A DNA stretch of 64,000 bases from Bacteroidota bacterium (GTDB taxonomy: Bacteria > Bacteroidota > Bacteroidia > Bacteroidales > JAGNHN01), in NCBI GenBank assembly GCA_022710185.1, contig JAKLHK010000002.1, positions 124,001 through 188,000 of the forward strand, read 5' to 3'. Made by a program: the position numbers and the translations under genes. Shown piece after piece: positions 45,634 to 53,581 of this stretch (position 1 is the first letter of the stretch; each line of letters opens with the position of its first letter). The notes beneath the pieces are model-generated. The model saw nothing but the letters and a program-made list of their open reading frames with translations. It made no database searches and was not told the DNA's origin.

Positions 45634-47895
45634 ATGCCAGATTCCACGCTGCTGCGGACCTATGATGTCAGGGAAGAACGCCTGGAGATACTGAAGCGCT
45701 ATGCCGACCTGCTGCGTGCCTGGAAGACCCCGGCCGACCGCAGGGACAAGGAGATGGTGCGCAAGGCGCTCGACCTGGCCCTGGAGGCGCACAAGGACAT
45801 GCGCCGGCGTAGCGGGGAACCCTATATCTACCATCCCCTGGAGGTCGCACACATCGTAGCCAGCGAGATCGGACTGGGTACAACGGCCATTGTCTGTGCC
45901 CTGCTCCACGATGTGGTGGAAGACACGGATTACCGCATTGAGGACATGACGCGCGTGTTCGGCGAGAAGGTGGGGCGTATCATCGACGGGCTGACCAAGA
46001 TCAAGGGCATCTTCGACCAGACGACCGAATCCATTCAGGCCGAGAACTTCAAGAAGATGCTCCTCACCCTGTCGGACGATGTGCGCGTGATCCTCATCAA
46101 GCTGGCCGACCGTCTTCACAACATGCGCACGCTCGACAGCATGCCCCCGGGGAAGCAGCTCAAAATCGCCTCGGAGACCACCTACCTGTACGCCCCCCTC
46201 GCCCACCGCCTGGGCCTCTTCGCCATTAAAAGTGAACTGGAAGACCTTGCCCTGAAATATACCGAGCCCGAGATCTTCGCCACCATCCGCCGGAAACTGG
46301 AAGAATCCGAGGCCCAGCGCCAGGAGTTCATCGAAGAGTTCATCCACCCCATCCGCAAGGCCCTGCAAGAAAAAGGCCTCGTGTACGAAATCATGGGAAG
46401 GACAAAATCGGTGTACTCCATCTGGCAGAAAATGAAAAAGAAGGAGATCCCCTTCGAAGAGGTCTACGACCTTTTTGCCGTGCGCATCGTAATCGACACC
46501 CCGCCCGACCAGGAGAAAGTGGACTGCTGGAGGGTATATTCCATCATCACCGACTTCTACACCCCTAACAAGGACCGCCTGCGCGACTGGGTCTCCCTAC
46601 CCAAGGCCAACGGTTACGAGGCCCTGCATACTACCGTGATGAGCCATACTGGCAAGTGGGTGGAGGTGCAGATCCGCACCCAGCGCATGGACGAGATAGC
46701 AGAACGGGGTTATGCCGCCCACTGGAAATACAAGGGCAGCAGCGGGGATACCGCACTCGACGACTGGCTCAACCGCATCAGGGAACTGCTGAAGGGGGAA
46801 AGCGAGGAAGACGCCCTGGACTTCCTGAGCGAATTCAAGCTCAACCTGTTCACCGACGAGATCTATGTGTTCACGCCCAAAGGCGAGCTCAAGACCTTAC
46901 CTGGGGGCGCCACCGCCCTGGATTTTGCCTACCATATCCATTCCCAGATCGGTTCGGCCAGCATAGGGGCCAAGGTAAACTACAAACTGGTTCCGCTCAG
47001 CCATCCGCTGCGTACCGGCGACCAGGTGGAGATCATCACCTCACGAAAGCAGGAGCCGCACGAGGAATGGCTGAAATTCGTGGTTACGGCACGCGCCCGC
47101 GCCAACATCAAGAATGCCCTGAAGGAAGAACGCCGCAGGCACTTCACCGAAGGACGCGCCCGGCTTGAGAAGCTCTTTGCCCAGCTTGAAGTGGAGGACA
47201 GCAAGCTCAATATCTATACCTTCCAGCTGTATACGGGAAGGCGAAGCCTGATCGACCTGTATTATGACCTGGCCAAAGACAACATCGGCCTCAAGGAGGC
47301 CCGGGAGTGCTTCAGCCAGAATGAAAAGACCAATTGGTTCCGGCGCATCAGCCGTCCCTTCGCCCGCCGCCAGGGCGTAAGCAAGTCCCTTTCTGAAGTA
47401 ATCCGTACCAAGCTCGAAGACAAGCCCACCGATGTAGTGATCGAAGGAGGGATCGATGCCTCGGTGTACGAGATTTCTTCCTGCTGTTACCCTATACCCG
47501 GTGATGATGTCATCGGCGTGGTGGACTATAACGGGCCCACCCAGCTCCACCGCAGCGGCTGCCCCGAGGCCATACAACTGATGTCGAAATACGGCAACCG
47601 CATCGTCAAGGCCAAGTGGACCAACAACGAGCCGGTCGCCTTCCTCACCGGTATCAAGGTGACGGGCATCGACAAACCCGGTCTCATTATCGACATCACG
47701 CGCATCATCACCGAACAGCACAGCCTCAACATCCGCGCCTTCAATATGAGCAGCAAGGGCGAGGTAATGGAAGGCACCATTACGCTGCTCGTCTTCAATA
47801 CCTTGCAGCTGCAGGAAATACTGCAGTCGATCCAGCAGATCCAGGGTATACGCCGCGCGGCCCGCCTGGCCCCAGGCGATCTGAGCCCCAGCTGA
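45634..47895 (+). CDS. Bifunctional (p)ppGpp synthetase/hydrolase
   Basis: The start is placed at the ATG at 45634 (MPDSTLLRTYDVREERLEIL); a TTG at 45607 overlaps the -7 element. The ~753-residue protein has the long RelA/SpoT layout. The HD hydrolase contains YHPLEVAHIVASEIGL and LLHDVVEDTDY; the synthetase has GRTKSVYSIWQKM, VYDLFAVRIVIDT and NGYEALHTTVM; then a TGS domain (VFTPKGELKTLPGGATALDFAYHIHS), a helical/zinc-finger region with SSCCYPIPGDDVIG, and an ACT domain at the C-terminus. Intact HD residues indicate a bifunctional Rel/SpoT enzyme that makes and removes the stringent-response alarmone. It is usually the only long Rel in Bacteroidota. Confidence 0.94.
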   Translation: MPDSTLLRTYDVREERLEILKRYADLLRAWKTPADRRDKEMVRKALDLALEAHKDMRRRSGEPYIYHPLEVAHIVASEIGLGTTAIVCALLHDVVEDTDYRIEDMTRVFGEKVGRIIDGLTKIKGIFDQTTESIQAENFKKMLLTLSDDVRVILIKLADRLHNMRTLDSMPPGKQLKIASETTYLYAPLAHRLGLFAIKSELEDLALKYTEPEIFATIRRKLEESEAQRQEFIEEFIHPIRKALQEKGLVYEIMGRTKSVYSIWQKMKKKEIPFEEVYDLFAVRIVIDTPPDQEKVDCWRVYSIITDFYTPNKDRLRDWVSLPKANGYEALHTTVMSHTGKWVEVQIRTQRMDEIAERGYAAHWKYKGSSGDTALDDWLNRIRELLKGESEEDALDFLSEFKLNLFTDEIYVFTPKGELKTLPGGATALDFAYHIHSQIGSASIGAKVNYKLVPLSHPLRTGDQVEIITSRKQEPHEEWLKFVVTARARANIKNALKEERRRHFTEGRARLEKLFAQLEVEDSKLNIYTFQLYTGRRSLIDLYYDLAKDNIGLKEARECFSQNEKTNWFRRISRPFARRQGVSKSLSEVIRTKLEDKPTDVVIEGGIDASVYEISSCCYPIPGDDVIGVVDYNGPTQLHRSGCPEAIQLMSKYGNRIVKAKWTNNEPVAFLTGIKVTGIDKPGLIIDITRIITEQHSLNIRAFNMSSKGEVMEGTITLLVFNTLQLQEILQSIQQIQGIRRAARLAPGDLSPS

Positions 47896-47925
47896 GCCAC
47901 CTGTGCCCTTATTTGTATTGATTAT

Positions 47926-47947
47926 ATATAGATATTTTTATCTATAT
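47926..47947. promoter_or_regulatory. AT-rich perfect palindrome upstream of fur, candidate operator
   Basis: ATATAGATA (47926-47934) and TATCTATAT (47939-47947) are exact inverted copies around TTTT. The site lies 26 bases upstream of the fur -7 box and in an island much richer in A/T than the window. The symmetry and placement fit a Fur/PerR-type operator for autoregulation; that assignment is inference. Confidence 0.45.
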
Positions 47948-47972
47948 TAATTTATACTAAATATGAATTAAA

Positions 47973-47980
47973 TAAATTTG
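47973..47980 (+). promoter_or_regulatory. -7 promoter element of fur-purA
   Basis: TAAATTTG matches TAnnTTTG and lies 35 bases ahead of the fur ATG; the region upstream is strongly AT-rich. Confidence 0.5.
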
Positions 47981-48015
47981 GTTAACTTTACCTGCTGAAC
48001 CATCAGGAGGGAGCG

Positions 48016-48498
48016 ATGAAGGAAACCCATAATAATGAGACACTTGACACCGTAAAGAAGCTCTTTACAGAGTATCTTGAGTCGAACGGGCACCGCAAGA
48101 CCCCGGAACGATACACCATCCTGAAGGAGATATACTCCACCAACGGGCATTTCGATATTGAGAGCCTGTACATCAGGATGAAGAACAACAAGTACCGGGT
48201 GAGCCGGGCCACCCTTTACAACACCATCGAGCTGCTGCTCGACTGCAACCTTGTGATCAAGCATCAGTTCGGCAACAACTGCGCTCAGTTTGAGAAGAGT
48301 TTCCGCTCGGGCCAGCACGACCACTTCATCTGCCTCGACACCGGCAAGGTGCTGGAATTCTGCGACCCCAGGGTGCAGGAGATAAAGAATTCAGTGGAAA
48401 AAATCCTCGGGGTGCAGATCAGCAACCATTCCTTGACCTTTTACGGTCATTGCGAGCCCCGCGATTCAAGAAAGACCGGTAAGGCCGCCCAGCCGTGA
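48016..48498 (+). CDS. fur: Fur-family metal-responsive regulator
   Basis: The 160-residue protein has a winged helix ([28 protein letters not shown].. [21 protein letters not shown]) and a metal-binding half with [20 protein letters not shown] and a C-terminal [13 protein letters not shown]. Fur proteins repress iron-uptake or related genes when loaded with metal. In the usual motif the first structural zinc pair is CxxC; here the second residue is Thr (C-L-D-T), leaving single cysteines at each position. It precedes purA: the fur TGA and purA ATG overlap by one base (TGATG), suggesting coupled translation. A palindrome upstream may be its own operator. Confidence 0.88.
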   Translation: MKETHNNETLDTVKKLFTEYLESNGHRKTPERYTILKEIYSTNGHFDIESLYIRMKNNKYRVSRATLYNTIELLLDCNLVIKHQFGNNCAQFEKSFRSGQHDHFICLDTGKVLEFCDPRVQEIKNSVEKILGVQISNHSLTFYGHCEPRDSRKTGKAAQP

Positions 48499-49835
48499 TG
48501 AGCCATCCTGCAAACCCCAAAGGACTGGATGTCCTGCTCGGCCTGCAATGGGGGGATGAAGGCAAGGGCAAGATCGTGGACGTTCTCTCCCCGCACTACG
48601 ATATCGTGGCACGTTTCCAGGGAGGGCCCAATGCCGGTCACACCCTGGAGTTCAACGGACAGAAGCATGTGCTTCACCTCATCCCTTCCGGCATCTTTCG
48701 GCCTGAAACGCTTAACGTCATCGGCAATGGGGTGATTGTGGACCCCTTCATCCTGCAGCAGGAGATCGCGGAGATCGAGGCCGGTGGAGGTCAACCGCGC
48801 CACAACCTGCTGATCAGCCGCAAGGCCCACCTCATCCTGCCCACCCACCGTCTGCTCGATGCGGCCCAGGAAGCCGCCAAGGGCAAGGACTGCATCGGCA
48901 GCACCCTCAAAGGGATCGGGCCCGCCTACGCCGAGAAGATCGCACGCCATGGGCTGCGCGTGGGCGACATCTTCAGTTCCGACCTGCCCCAGCGCTATGC
49001 GCGCATCCGTGAATACCACCTCAGCCTGGCCGCCAACCTCGGCTTCGACCCCCAGGGCTTTCTCCTTGACCGCAAGTACAGCCTTTCCGAATATGAGGCA
49101 CGCTGGCATGAGGCCCTGGATCAACTGCGCGGCATGAAGCTCATCGACAGTGAGCACTTTATCAACCGCAGCCTGGACCAGGGAAAGCGCGTGCTGGCCG
49201 AAGGGGCCCAGGGCACCATGCTCGACATCGATTTCGGATCCTATCCCTTCGTAACGTCATCCAATACTACGGTGGCCGGTGTTTGCAGCGGCCTGGGCGT
49301 AGCCCCATCACGCATCGGTCAGGTGTTCGGTATCGTCAAGGCTTATTGTACCAGGGTAGGCTCTGGCCCCTTCCCCACGGAGCTGATGGATGCCACCGGG
49401 CAGCTGCTGCGCGACACCGGCAGGGAGTACGGCTCCACCACCGGCAGGCCCCGCCGTTGCGGCTGGCTTGACCTTCCCGCCCTCCGCTATGCCGTGATGC
49501 TTAACGGGGTAACCCGGCTGTTCCTGATGAAGACCGATGTCCTCAACGCCTTCCCGGAAATCAGTGTATGTACTGCCTATTCCATGAACGGCTCCCACAG
49601 CACAGAAATCCCCTACGATCTCGGTACACCCGGACTGCAGCCCGTATACCAGCAATTGGAAGGATGGCAGCAGGAGATCCATACCCCAAAGCCAGGGGAG
49701 AGCCTGCCCGATGCCCTCGACCGCTATATCCGGTTCATTGAGGAAGCCACCGGGGTCCCCGTGGCCGTGGTCTCCATAGGACCTGACCGCGAAGAAACCA
49801 TTGTACGCCATAATTTCGTAAATTTACGGGCTTGA
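48498..49835 (+). CDS. purA: Adenylosuccinate synthase
   Basis: The ATG at 48498 overlaps the fur stop by one base and gives 445 residues; a GTG one codon earlier is less likely. Hallmarks are LLGLQWGDEGKGKIVDVL at the N-terminus with the catalytic Asp and P-loop Gly/Lys residues, RFQGGPNAGHTL with the catalytic His, GSTLKGIGPAYAEK, LAEGAQGTMLDIDFGSYPFVTSSNT, TGRPRRCGWLD and VSIGPDREETI. It makes adenylosuccinate from IMP, aspartate and GTP, the first committed step to AMP. Its pairing with fur would tie purine synthesis to metal status, or may simply reflect shared transcription. Confidence 0.97.
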   Translation: MSHPANPKGLDVLLGLQWGDEGKGKIVDVLSPHYDIVARFQGGPNAGHTLEFNGQKHVLHLIPSGIFRPETLNVIGNGVIVDPFILQQEIAEIEAGGGQPRHNLLISRKAHLILPTHRLLDAAQEAAKGKDCIGSTLKGIGPAYAEKIARHGLRVGDIFSSDLPQRYARIREYHLSLAANLGFDPQGFLLDRKYSLSEYEARWHEALDQLRGMKLIDSEHFINRSLDQGKRVLAEGAQGTMLDIDFGSYPFVTSSNTTVAGVCSGLGVAPSRIGQVFGIVKAYCTRVGSGPFPTELMDATGQLLRDTGREYGSTTGRPRRCGWLDLPALRYAVMLNGVTRLFLMKTDVLNAFPEISVCTAYSMNGSHSTEIPYDLGTPGLQPVYQQLEGWQQEIHTPKPGESLPDALDRYIRFIEEATGVPVAVVSIGPDREETIVRHNFVNLRA

Positions 49836-49848
49836 TAACCCCAGCCCG

Positions 49849-51585
49849 ATGAAACACCTCCTTTTCCTGCTGGCCCTGGCCCTGGCCCTGCCGGCATTTT
49901 CACAGAAGGTAAGTGAGAGCGAAGTGCCCGAAGCCGTCATCAACGGCCTTAATAAGACGTACCCTGAGCTCAAGGTAAAGGACTGGCAGTTGGTGGAGGA
50001 TAACTACGAGGCCCGCAGCCGCATCGAAGGAGCCAACGCCTTCATCCTCTTCAGCCCGGACGGGAAACACCTAAAAACTTCCTTCCCCCTCGATCCCCGG
50101 GAGTTGCCCAGTGCCTTGCTGGCCTATGTGGACAAGCAGTTCGGCATGGTCAACTTCGCCATCAGCGACCTGGTGGAAGATGCCGACGGCAAGGAATACT
50201 ATTTCGTGGAACTCAGGAAGGAAGGGGTTGGACAGGGTAAACTGAGCGAGCTCAAGTTCTCGCATGGGGGCGAACTCCTGGCACGGGAAGACTTCCAGAA
50301 AGTGGAAGCGGAAGAACCCATTCAGGCTGAAGAGCGACCAGTCCGCCGTGAGAAAAAGGAAAAACCCCAGGAAGTGGTGATCGTGGAGAAACCCGAGGGT
50401 ATAGACGAAAGCAAGGTACCTGCCGCGGTGAAGACGAGTTTCAGCCGTCGCTTCCGCATGGCCGATGAGCTGGTATGGGATACCCTGGGGGGCAACTACA
50501 TCGCCTCCTTCTTCCAGGGGGACCTCAATGCCGAGGTCCACTTCAAACCAGGGGGAGAATGGGTGCTGACCAAGGAAGAGATGGCCCCCGACCGGGTGTA
50601 TGCCCCCGTGGCCCGCTTCCTGGCCGAGGAATACCCTGGTTACAAGCTCGATTACGCCGAGAAGATCACCAAATCGGACCGGGATGTCAACTATTACGTC
50701 GAAGTCTCCCAGCGCATCAAGGGGATGGACCCCGACCCTGTCACCCGCATCTATTTCGACAAGACCGGCAGGGTAACCGGAGTGGAAGAACCCGACCTGC
50801 CCGAAGAGGTGAGCGAGGATATTGACTACCTGCATGATCCCCGCTTCGATAAGAAACTGGAAAAGGACCTGGATCAGCTGGAAAGTACCGCACCGGCCAA
50901 TGCCACAGTGAAGGAATCGGAGCTGCCCTCAGGAGTGACAACCTATATCTACGGGAAATACCCCGATATCAAGATCCGCGAAGCGGTGCTCGATCAGGAT
51001 GCCGAATGGGGAGAAGTCTACCGCGTGGTCATTAGCAAGGAAGGCTTGATGCAGGACAGCTACGAGCTGCTTTTCGACCGTAAGGGCAAGATGCTGGCCG
51101 ACAATGCACCGGCTGATTTCCTGAAAAAGAAGGACCGCACTTCAGCCGGGCAACCCGCCCCAGAACCCTATTACGAGGACCGTACAAAAGTCGCCGCCGC
51201 CAGCGTGCCGGATATCGTGACCACAGCCTTCAGCCGCAGGTTCCCCCGGGCCCAGGAAACAGCATGGACCGAAGAAGAAAAGGGATATTTCACAGCGAAG
51301 TTCGTCGACCGGGAATATCAGAACCAGACCACCTTCGACAAGACCGGCAAGCTGCTGCGCACCAAGACCGAAATGGACCTTGAGCGGGTGTACCGGCCCA
51401 TACTGCTGTATGTGGAAGAGAACTACCCCAAGTACAAGATCGACTACGCCGAGAAGATCACCCGCACCGACCGCATGCTGTACTATTACGTGGAACTCTA
51501 CACCAATAAGAAAGGCCTGTCGGCCAACCAGTACCTCTTCTTCGACAAAATGGGCAAGCCCCTTGATGAAGAACCCGAGCTCTGA
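49849..51585 (+). CDS. Exported PepSY-like multi-repeat protein
   Basis: The 578-residue protein starts with a signal peptide (MKHLLFLLALALALPAFSQK). It then has four repeats of a PepSY-like / DUF2874 type, each opening with a VPxAVxxxFxxxYP-like helix (residues ~25, ~189, ~365, ~450) and containing strands such as YIASFFQGDLNAEVHFKPGG and YFTAKFVDREYQNQTTFDKTG. Repeats 2 and 4 share an extra part, YAEKITKSDRDVNYYVEV versus YAEKITRTDRMLYYYVEL, so they are internal duplicates. There are no cysteines suggesting a lipoprotein. It is likely periplasmic; the family's role is unclear but often linked to protease inhibition or envelope stress. It is 13 bases after purA and overlaps the OstA-like gene by 20 bases. 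Confidence 0.78.
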   Translation: MKHLLFLLALALALPAFSQKVSESEVPEAVINGLNKTYPELKVKDWQLVEDNYEARSRIEGANAFILFSPDGKHLKTSFPLDPRELPSALLAYVDKQFGMVNFAISDLVEDADGKEYYFVELRKEGVGQGKLSELKFSHGGELLAREDFQKVEAEEPIQAEERPVRREKKEKPQEVVIVEKPEGIDESKVPAAVKTSFSRRFRMADELVWDTLGGNYIASFFQGDLNAEVHFKPGGEWVLTKEEMAPDRVYAPVARFLAEEYPGYKLDYAEKITKSDRDVNYYVEVSQRIKGMDPDPVTRIYFDKTGRVTGVEEPDLPEEVSEDIDYLHDPRFDKKLEKDLDQLESTAPANATVKESELPSGVTTYIYGKYPDIKIREAVLDQDAEWGEVYRVVISKEGLMQDSYELLFDRKGKMLADNAPADFLKKKDRTSAGQPAPEPYYEDRTKVAAASVPDIVTTAFSRRFPRAQETAWTEEEKGYFTAKFVDREYQNQTTFDKTGKLLRTKTEMDLERVYRPILLYVEENYPKYKIDYAEKITRTDRMLYYYVELYTNKKGLSANQYLFFDKMGKPLDEEPEL

Positions 51586-53125
51586 TCTTCAATCCCATCT
51601 GAACCGCCCTTCAGCAGGCCCCGGGACTACGGTACTTCGGGCCGTGATGCTGGCCGGGATGCTGTTCAGCCTCCTTCCACTACAGGCACAACGCAAGCGT
51701 GTGGAACTGGTACAGGCCGACGTGATGTCCTTCGACAAATCGCGCAGCGCGCTGAGGGTGGTCAGCGGCAATGTAGTGTTCGAACACGAAGGCTCGCTGC
51801 TATACTGCGATTCGGCCCTCTTCGATGAAACCGCCAACCATGTGGAAGCCTTCGGCAAGGTCCGCATCCGTGTGAACGATTCGGTGAGTGTATACGGGGA
51901 TGTACTATCCTACGACGGCACGACCCGCATTGCCGACCTGGTGGGGAATGCCCGTCTGGTAGACAATACGACCACCCTGGAGAGCCCTACCCTGCGATAC
52001 GACCGCAACATCAGCACAGGAACATACACCCGGGGCGGGGTAATCACCGACCGTCGCAACCGGCTCACCAGCCGGCAGGGGTCCTACTACTCCCCCGACA
52101 ACCAGTTCGTGTTCCGCGACAGCGTGAAGCTCCACAACCCGGACTACGACATGGTATCGGACACCCTGCACTACAACAGCGGGAGCGAAGTGGCCGAGTT
52201 CTACGGAAACACCGTGATCCGAAGCGAGGAGAACACCATCTTCTGCCGGGAAGGCTGGTACGACACCCGCTACGACCTGGCCAGCTTCAGCCGCCGGGCA
52301 AGCATACTGATGGAAGACCGCGTGCTGTATGGGGACAGCATATATTACGACCGCAAGCTCGCCTTTGGCAAGGCGTTCCGGAACATACGCATGGTGGATA
52401 CCGAGCGCGATATCGTGATCCTGGGCCAGCTGGCCCACTACCTCGAAGACGAAGGCCTGGCCGTGGTCACTGACTCCGCACTGGCCATCATCTACGGGGA
52501 AGGCGACAGCCTCTTCCTGCATGCCGATACCCTGAGGGCCATCTTCGACAGTACAGGGGAGACGCGGCAACTCTACGCATACCACCAGATGAAGTTCTTC
52601 CGCAGTGACATCCAGGGGCTGGCTGACTCCCTGGCCTACATTACGGCCGACAGTCTCATCCATATGCACGGGGAGCCCGTGATATGGTCCGAAGCCCATC
52701 AGATGAGCGCCGACACCATCATGCTGGGAATGAAAAACGAGGCCATCGACCGCATCTTCCTCAGGGAGAACAGTTTCATCGCATCGATCGACGACACCAA
52801 CGCCTACAACCAGCTCAAGGGTAAGCACATGACAGGGTATTTCCACGAGAACGAGCTGGTACGTATGGACGTGGCCGGGAACGCGGAAACGGTCTATTAC
52901 ATCCGGGAAAGCGACGGACGGCTGACCGGCATCAACAAGGCGGTCAGCAGCGACATCACTATTCGCCTCAAAGACAAGAAGATAAGAGAAATCGTATACA
53001 TCCGTCAACCGGAAGCCGTATTGTACCCGCCTTCACAGTTCCCGGCACAGGAACGTAGCCTGGAGGGCTTCCACTGGCAGGGGCACCGAAGGCCCCGCAA
53101 ACCGGCTGACGTATTTTACTGGTAA
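51566..53125 (+). CDS. OstA-like (LptA-fold) envelope protein
   Basis: The frame opens at 51380, but the first ~60 residues there are only a shadow of the upstream gene; I start at the ATG at 51566, giving 519 residues with a hydrophobic segment (TTVLRAVMLAGMLFSLLPLQAQ) as signal peptide. Repeating beta strands of OstA-like type run through the protein: ELVQADVMSFDKSRSALRVVSGNVVFEHEGSLLYCDSALFDE, AEFYGNTVIRSEENTIFCREGWYDTRYDLASF and similar. OstA/LptA domains form a beta-jellyroll bridge carrying lipopolysaccharide across the periplasm. This longer Bacteroidota form may act with the LptD-like protein encoded 0.5 kb away. Confidence 0.8.
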   Translation: MKNPSSDLQSHLNRPSAGPGTTVLRAVMLAGMLFSLLPLQAQRKRVELVQADVMSFDKSRSALRVVSGNVVFEHEGSLLYCDSALFDETANHVEAFGKVRIRVNDSVSVYGDVLSYDGTTRIADLVGNARLVDNTTTLESPTLRYDRNISTGTYTRGGVITDRRNRLTSRQGSYYSPDNQFVFRDSVKLHNPDYDMVSDTLHYNSGSEVAEFYGNTVIRSEENTIFCREGWYDTRYDLASFSRRASILMEDRVLYGDSIYYDRKLAFGKAFRNIRMVDTERDIVILGQLAHYLEDEGLAVVTDSALAIIYGEGDSLFLHADTLRAIFDSTGETRQLYAYHQMKFFRSDIQGLADSLAYITADSLIHMHGEPVIWSEAHQMSADTIMLGMKNEAIDRIFLRENSFIASIDDTNAYNQLKGKHMTGYFHENELVRMDVAGNAETVYYIRESDGRLTGINKAVSSDITIRLKDKKIREIVYIRQPEAVLYPPSQFPAQERSLEGFHWQGHRRPRKPADVFYW

Positions 53126-53139
53126 GGTCCGGGAACGGC

Positions 53140-53526
53140 CTATACCGCCTCCACCACCTTCTGAAGATGCTGGTTCACCCTGGCGGCCACCCCGGCCAGC
53201 ACAGGATTGCCCATGCCCGTCATCATGGCGGCGGCATCCATGGCGGCCACTTCGATCAGGCCCGGCTCCTGTTCGATAAGGATCACGTTGCAGGGAAGCA
53301 GCACACCGATCTTATCCTCGGCCTGCAGGGCCTCATAGGCATAGCCAGGGTTGCATGCCCCGAGGATGTGGTATTTCTTGTAATCCACCCCGAGCTTGTC
53401 CCTAAGGGTAGCCGTAACATCTATCTCGGTCTTTACTGCAAAACCCTCCTCGCGCAGCAGGGTATTGAGCTTTTCCATCACGGCGCCGAATTCGCCGTGA
53501 ACATGGCGTGAAATGTAATAGTTCAT
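53140..53526 (-). CDS. DUF302 family protein
   Basis: The 128-residue product matches the DUF302 pattern: an N-terminal MNYYISRHVHGEFGAVMEKLNTLLREEGFAVKTEIDV, then YHILGACNPGYAYEALQAEDKIGVLLPCNVILIEQEPG. There is no signal peptide, so it is probably cytoplasmic. The function of DUF302 proteins is unknown; some structures show a dimeric alpha/beta fold. It is a single minus-strand gene between the OstA-like gene and lptD, converging with the former by 14 bases. Confidence 0.85.
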   Translation of the reverse strand: MNYYISRHVHGEFGAVMEKLNTLLREEGFAVKTEIDVTATLRDKLGVDYKKYHILGACNPGYAYEALQAEDKIGVLLPCNVILIEQEPGLIEVAAMDAAAMMTGMGNPVLAGVAARVNQHLQKVVEAV

Positions 53527-53581
53527 GATGTGGTGGTTGTTTAGGACTAAAACCTTGTGGGGGTAAATAAGTTCAGCGATC

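Noticed and set aside
51380..51565. N-terminal extension of the OstA-like frame
   Set aside because: It overlaps the conserved end of the PepSY-like gene in another frame and has Ser/Thr/Arg-rich shadow composition; the ATG at 51566 gives a signal peptide.
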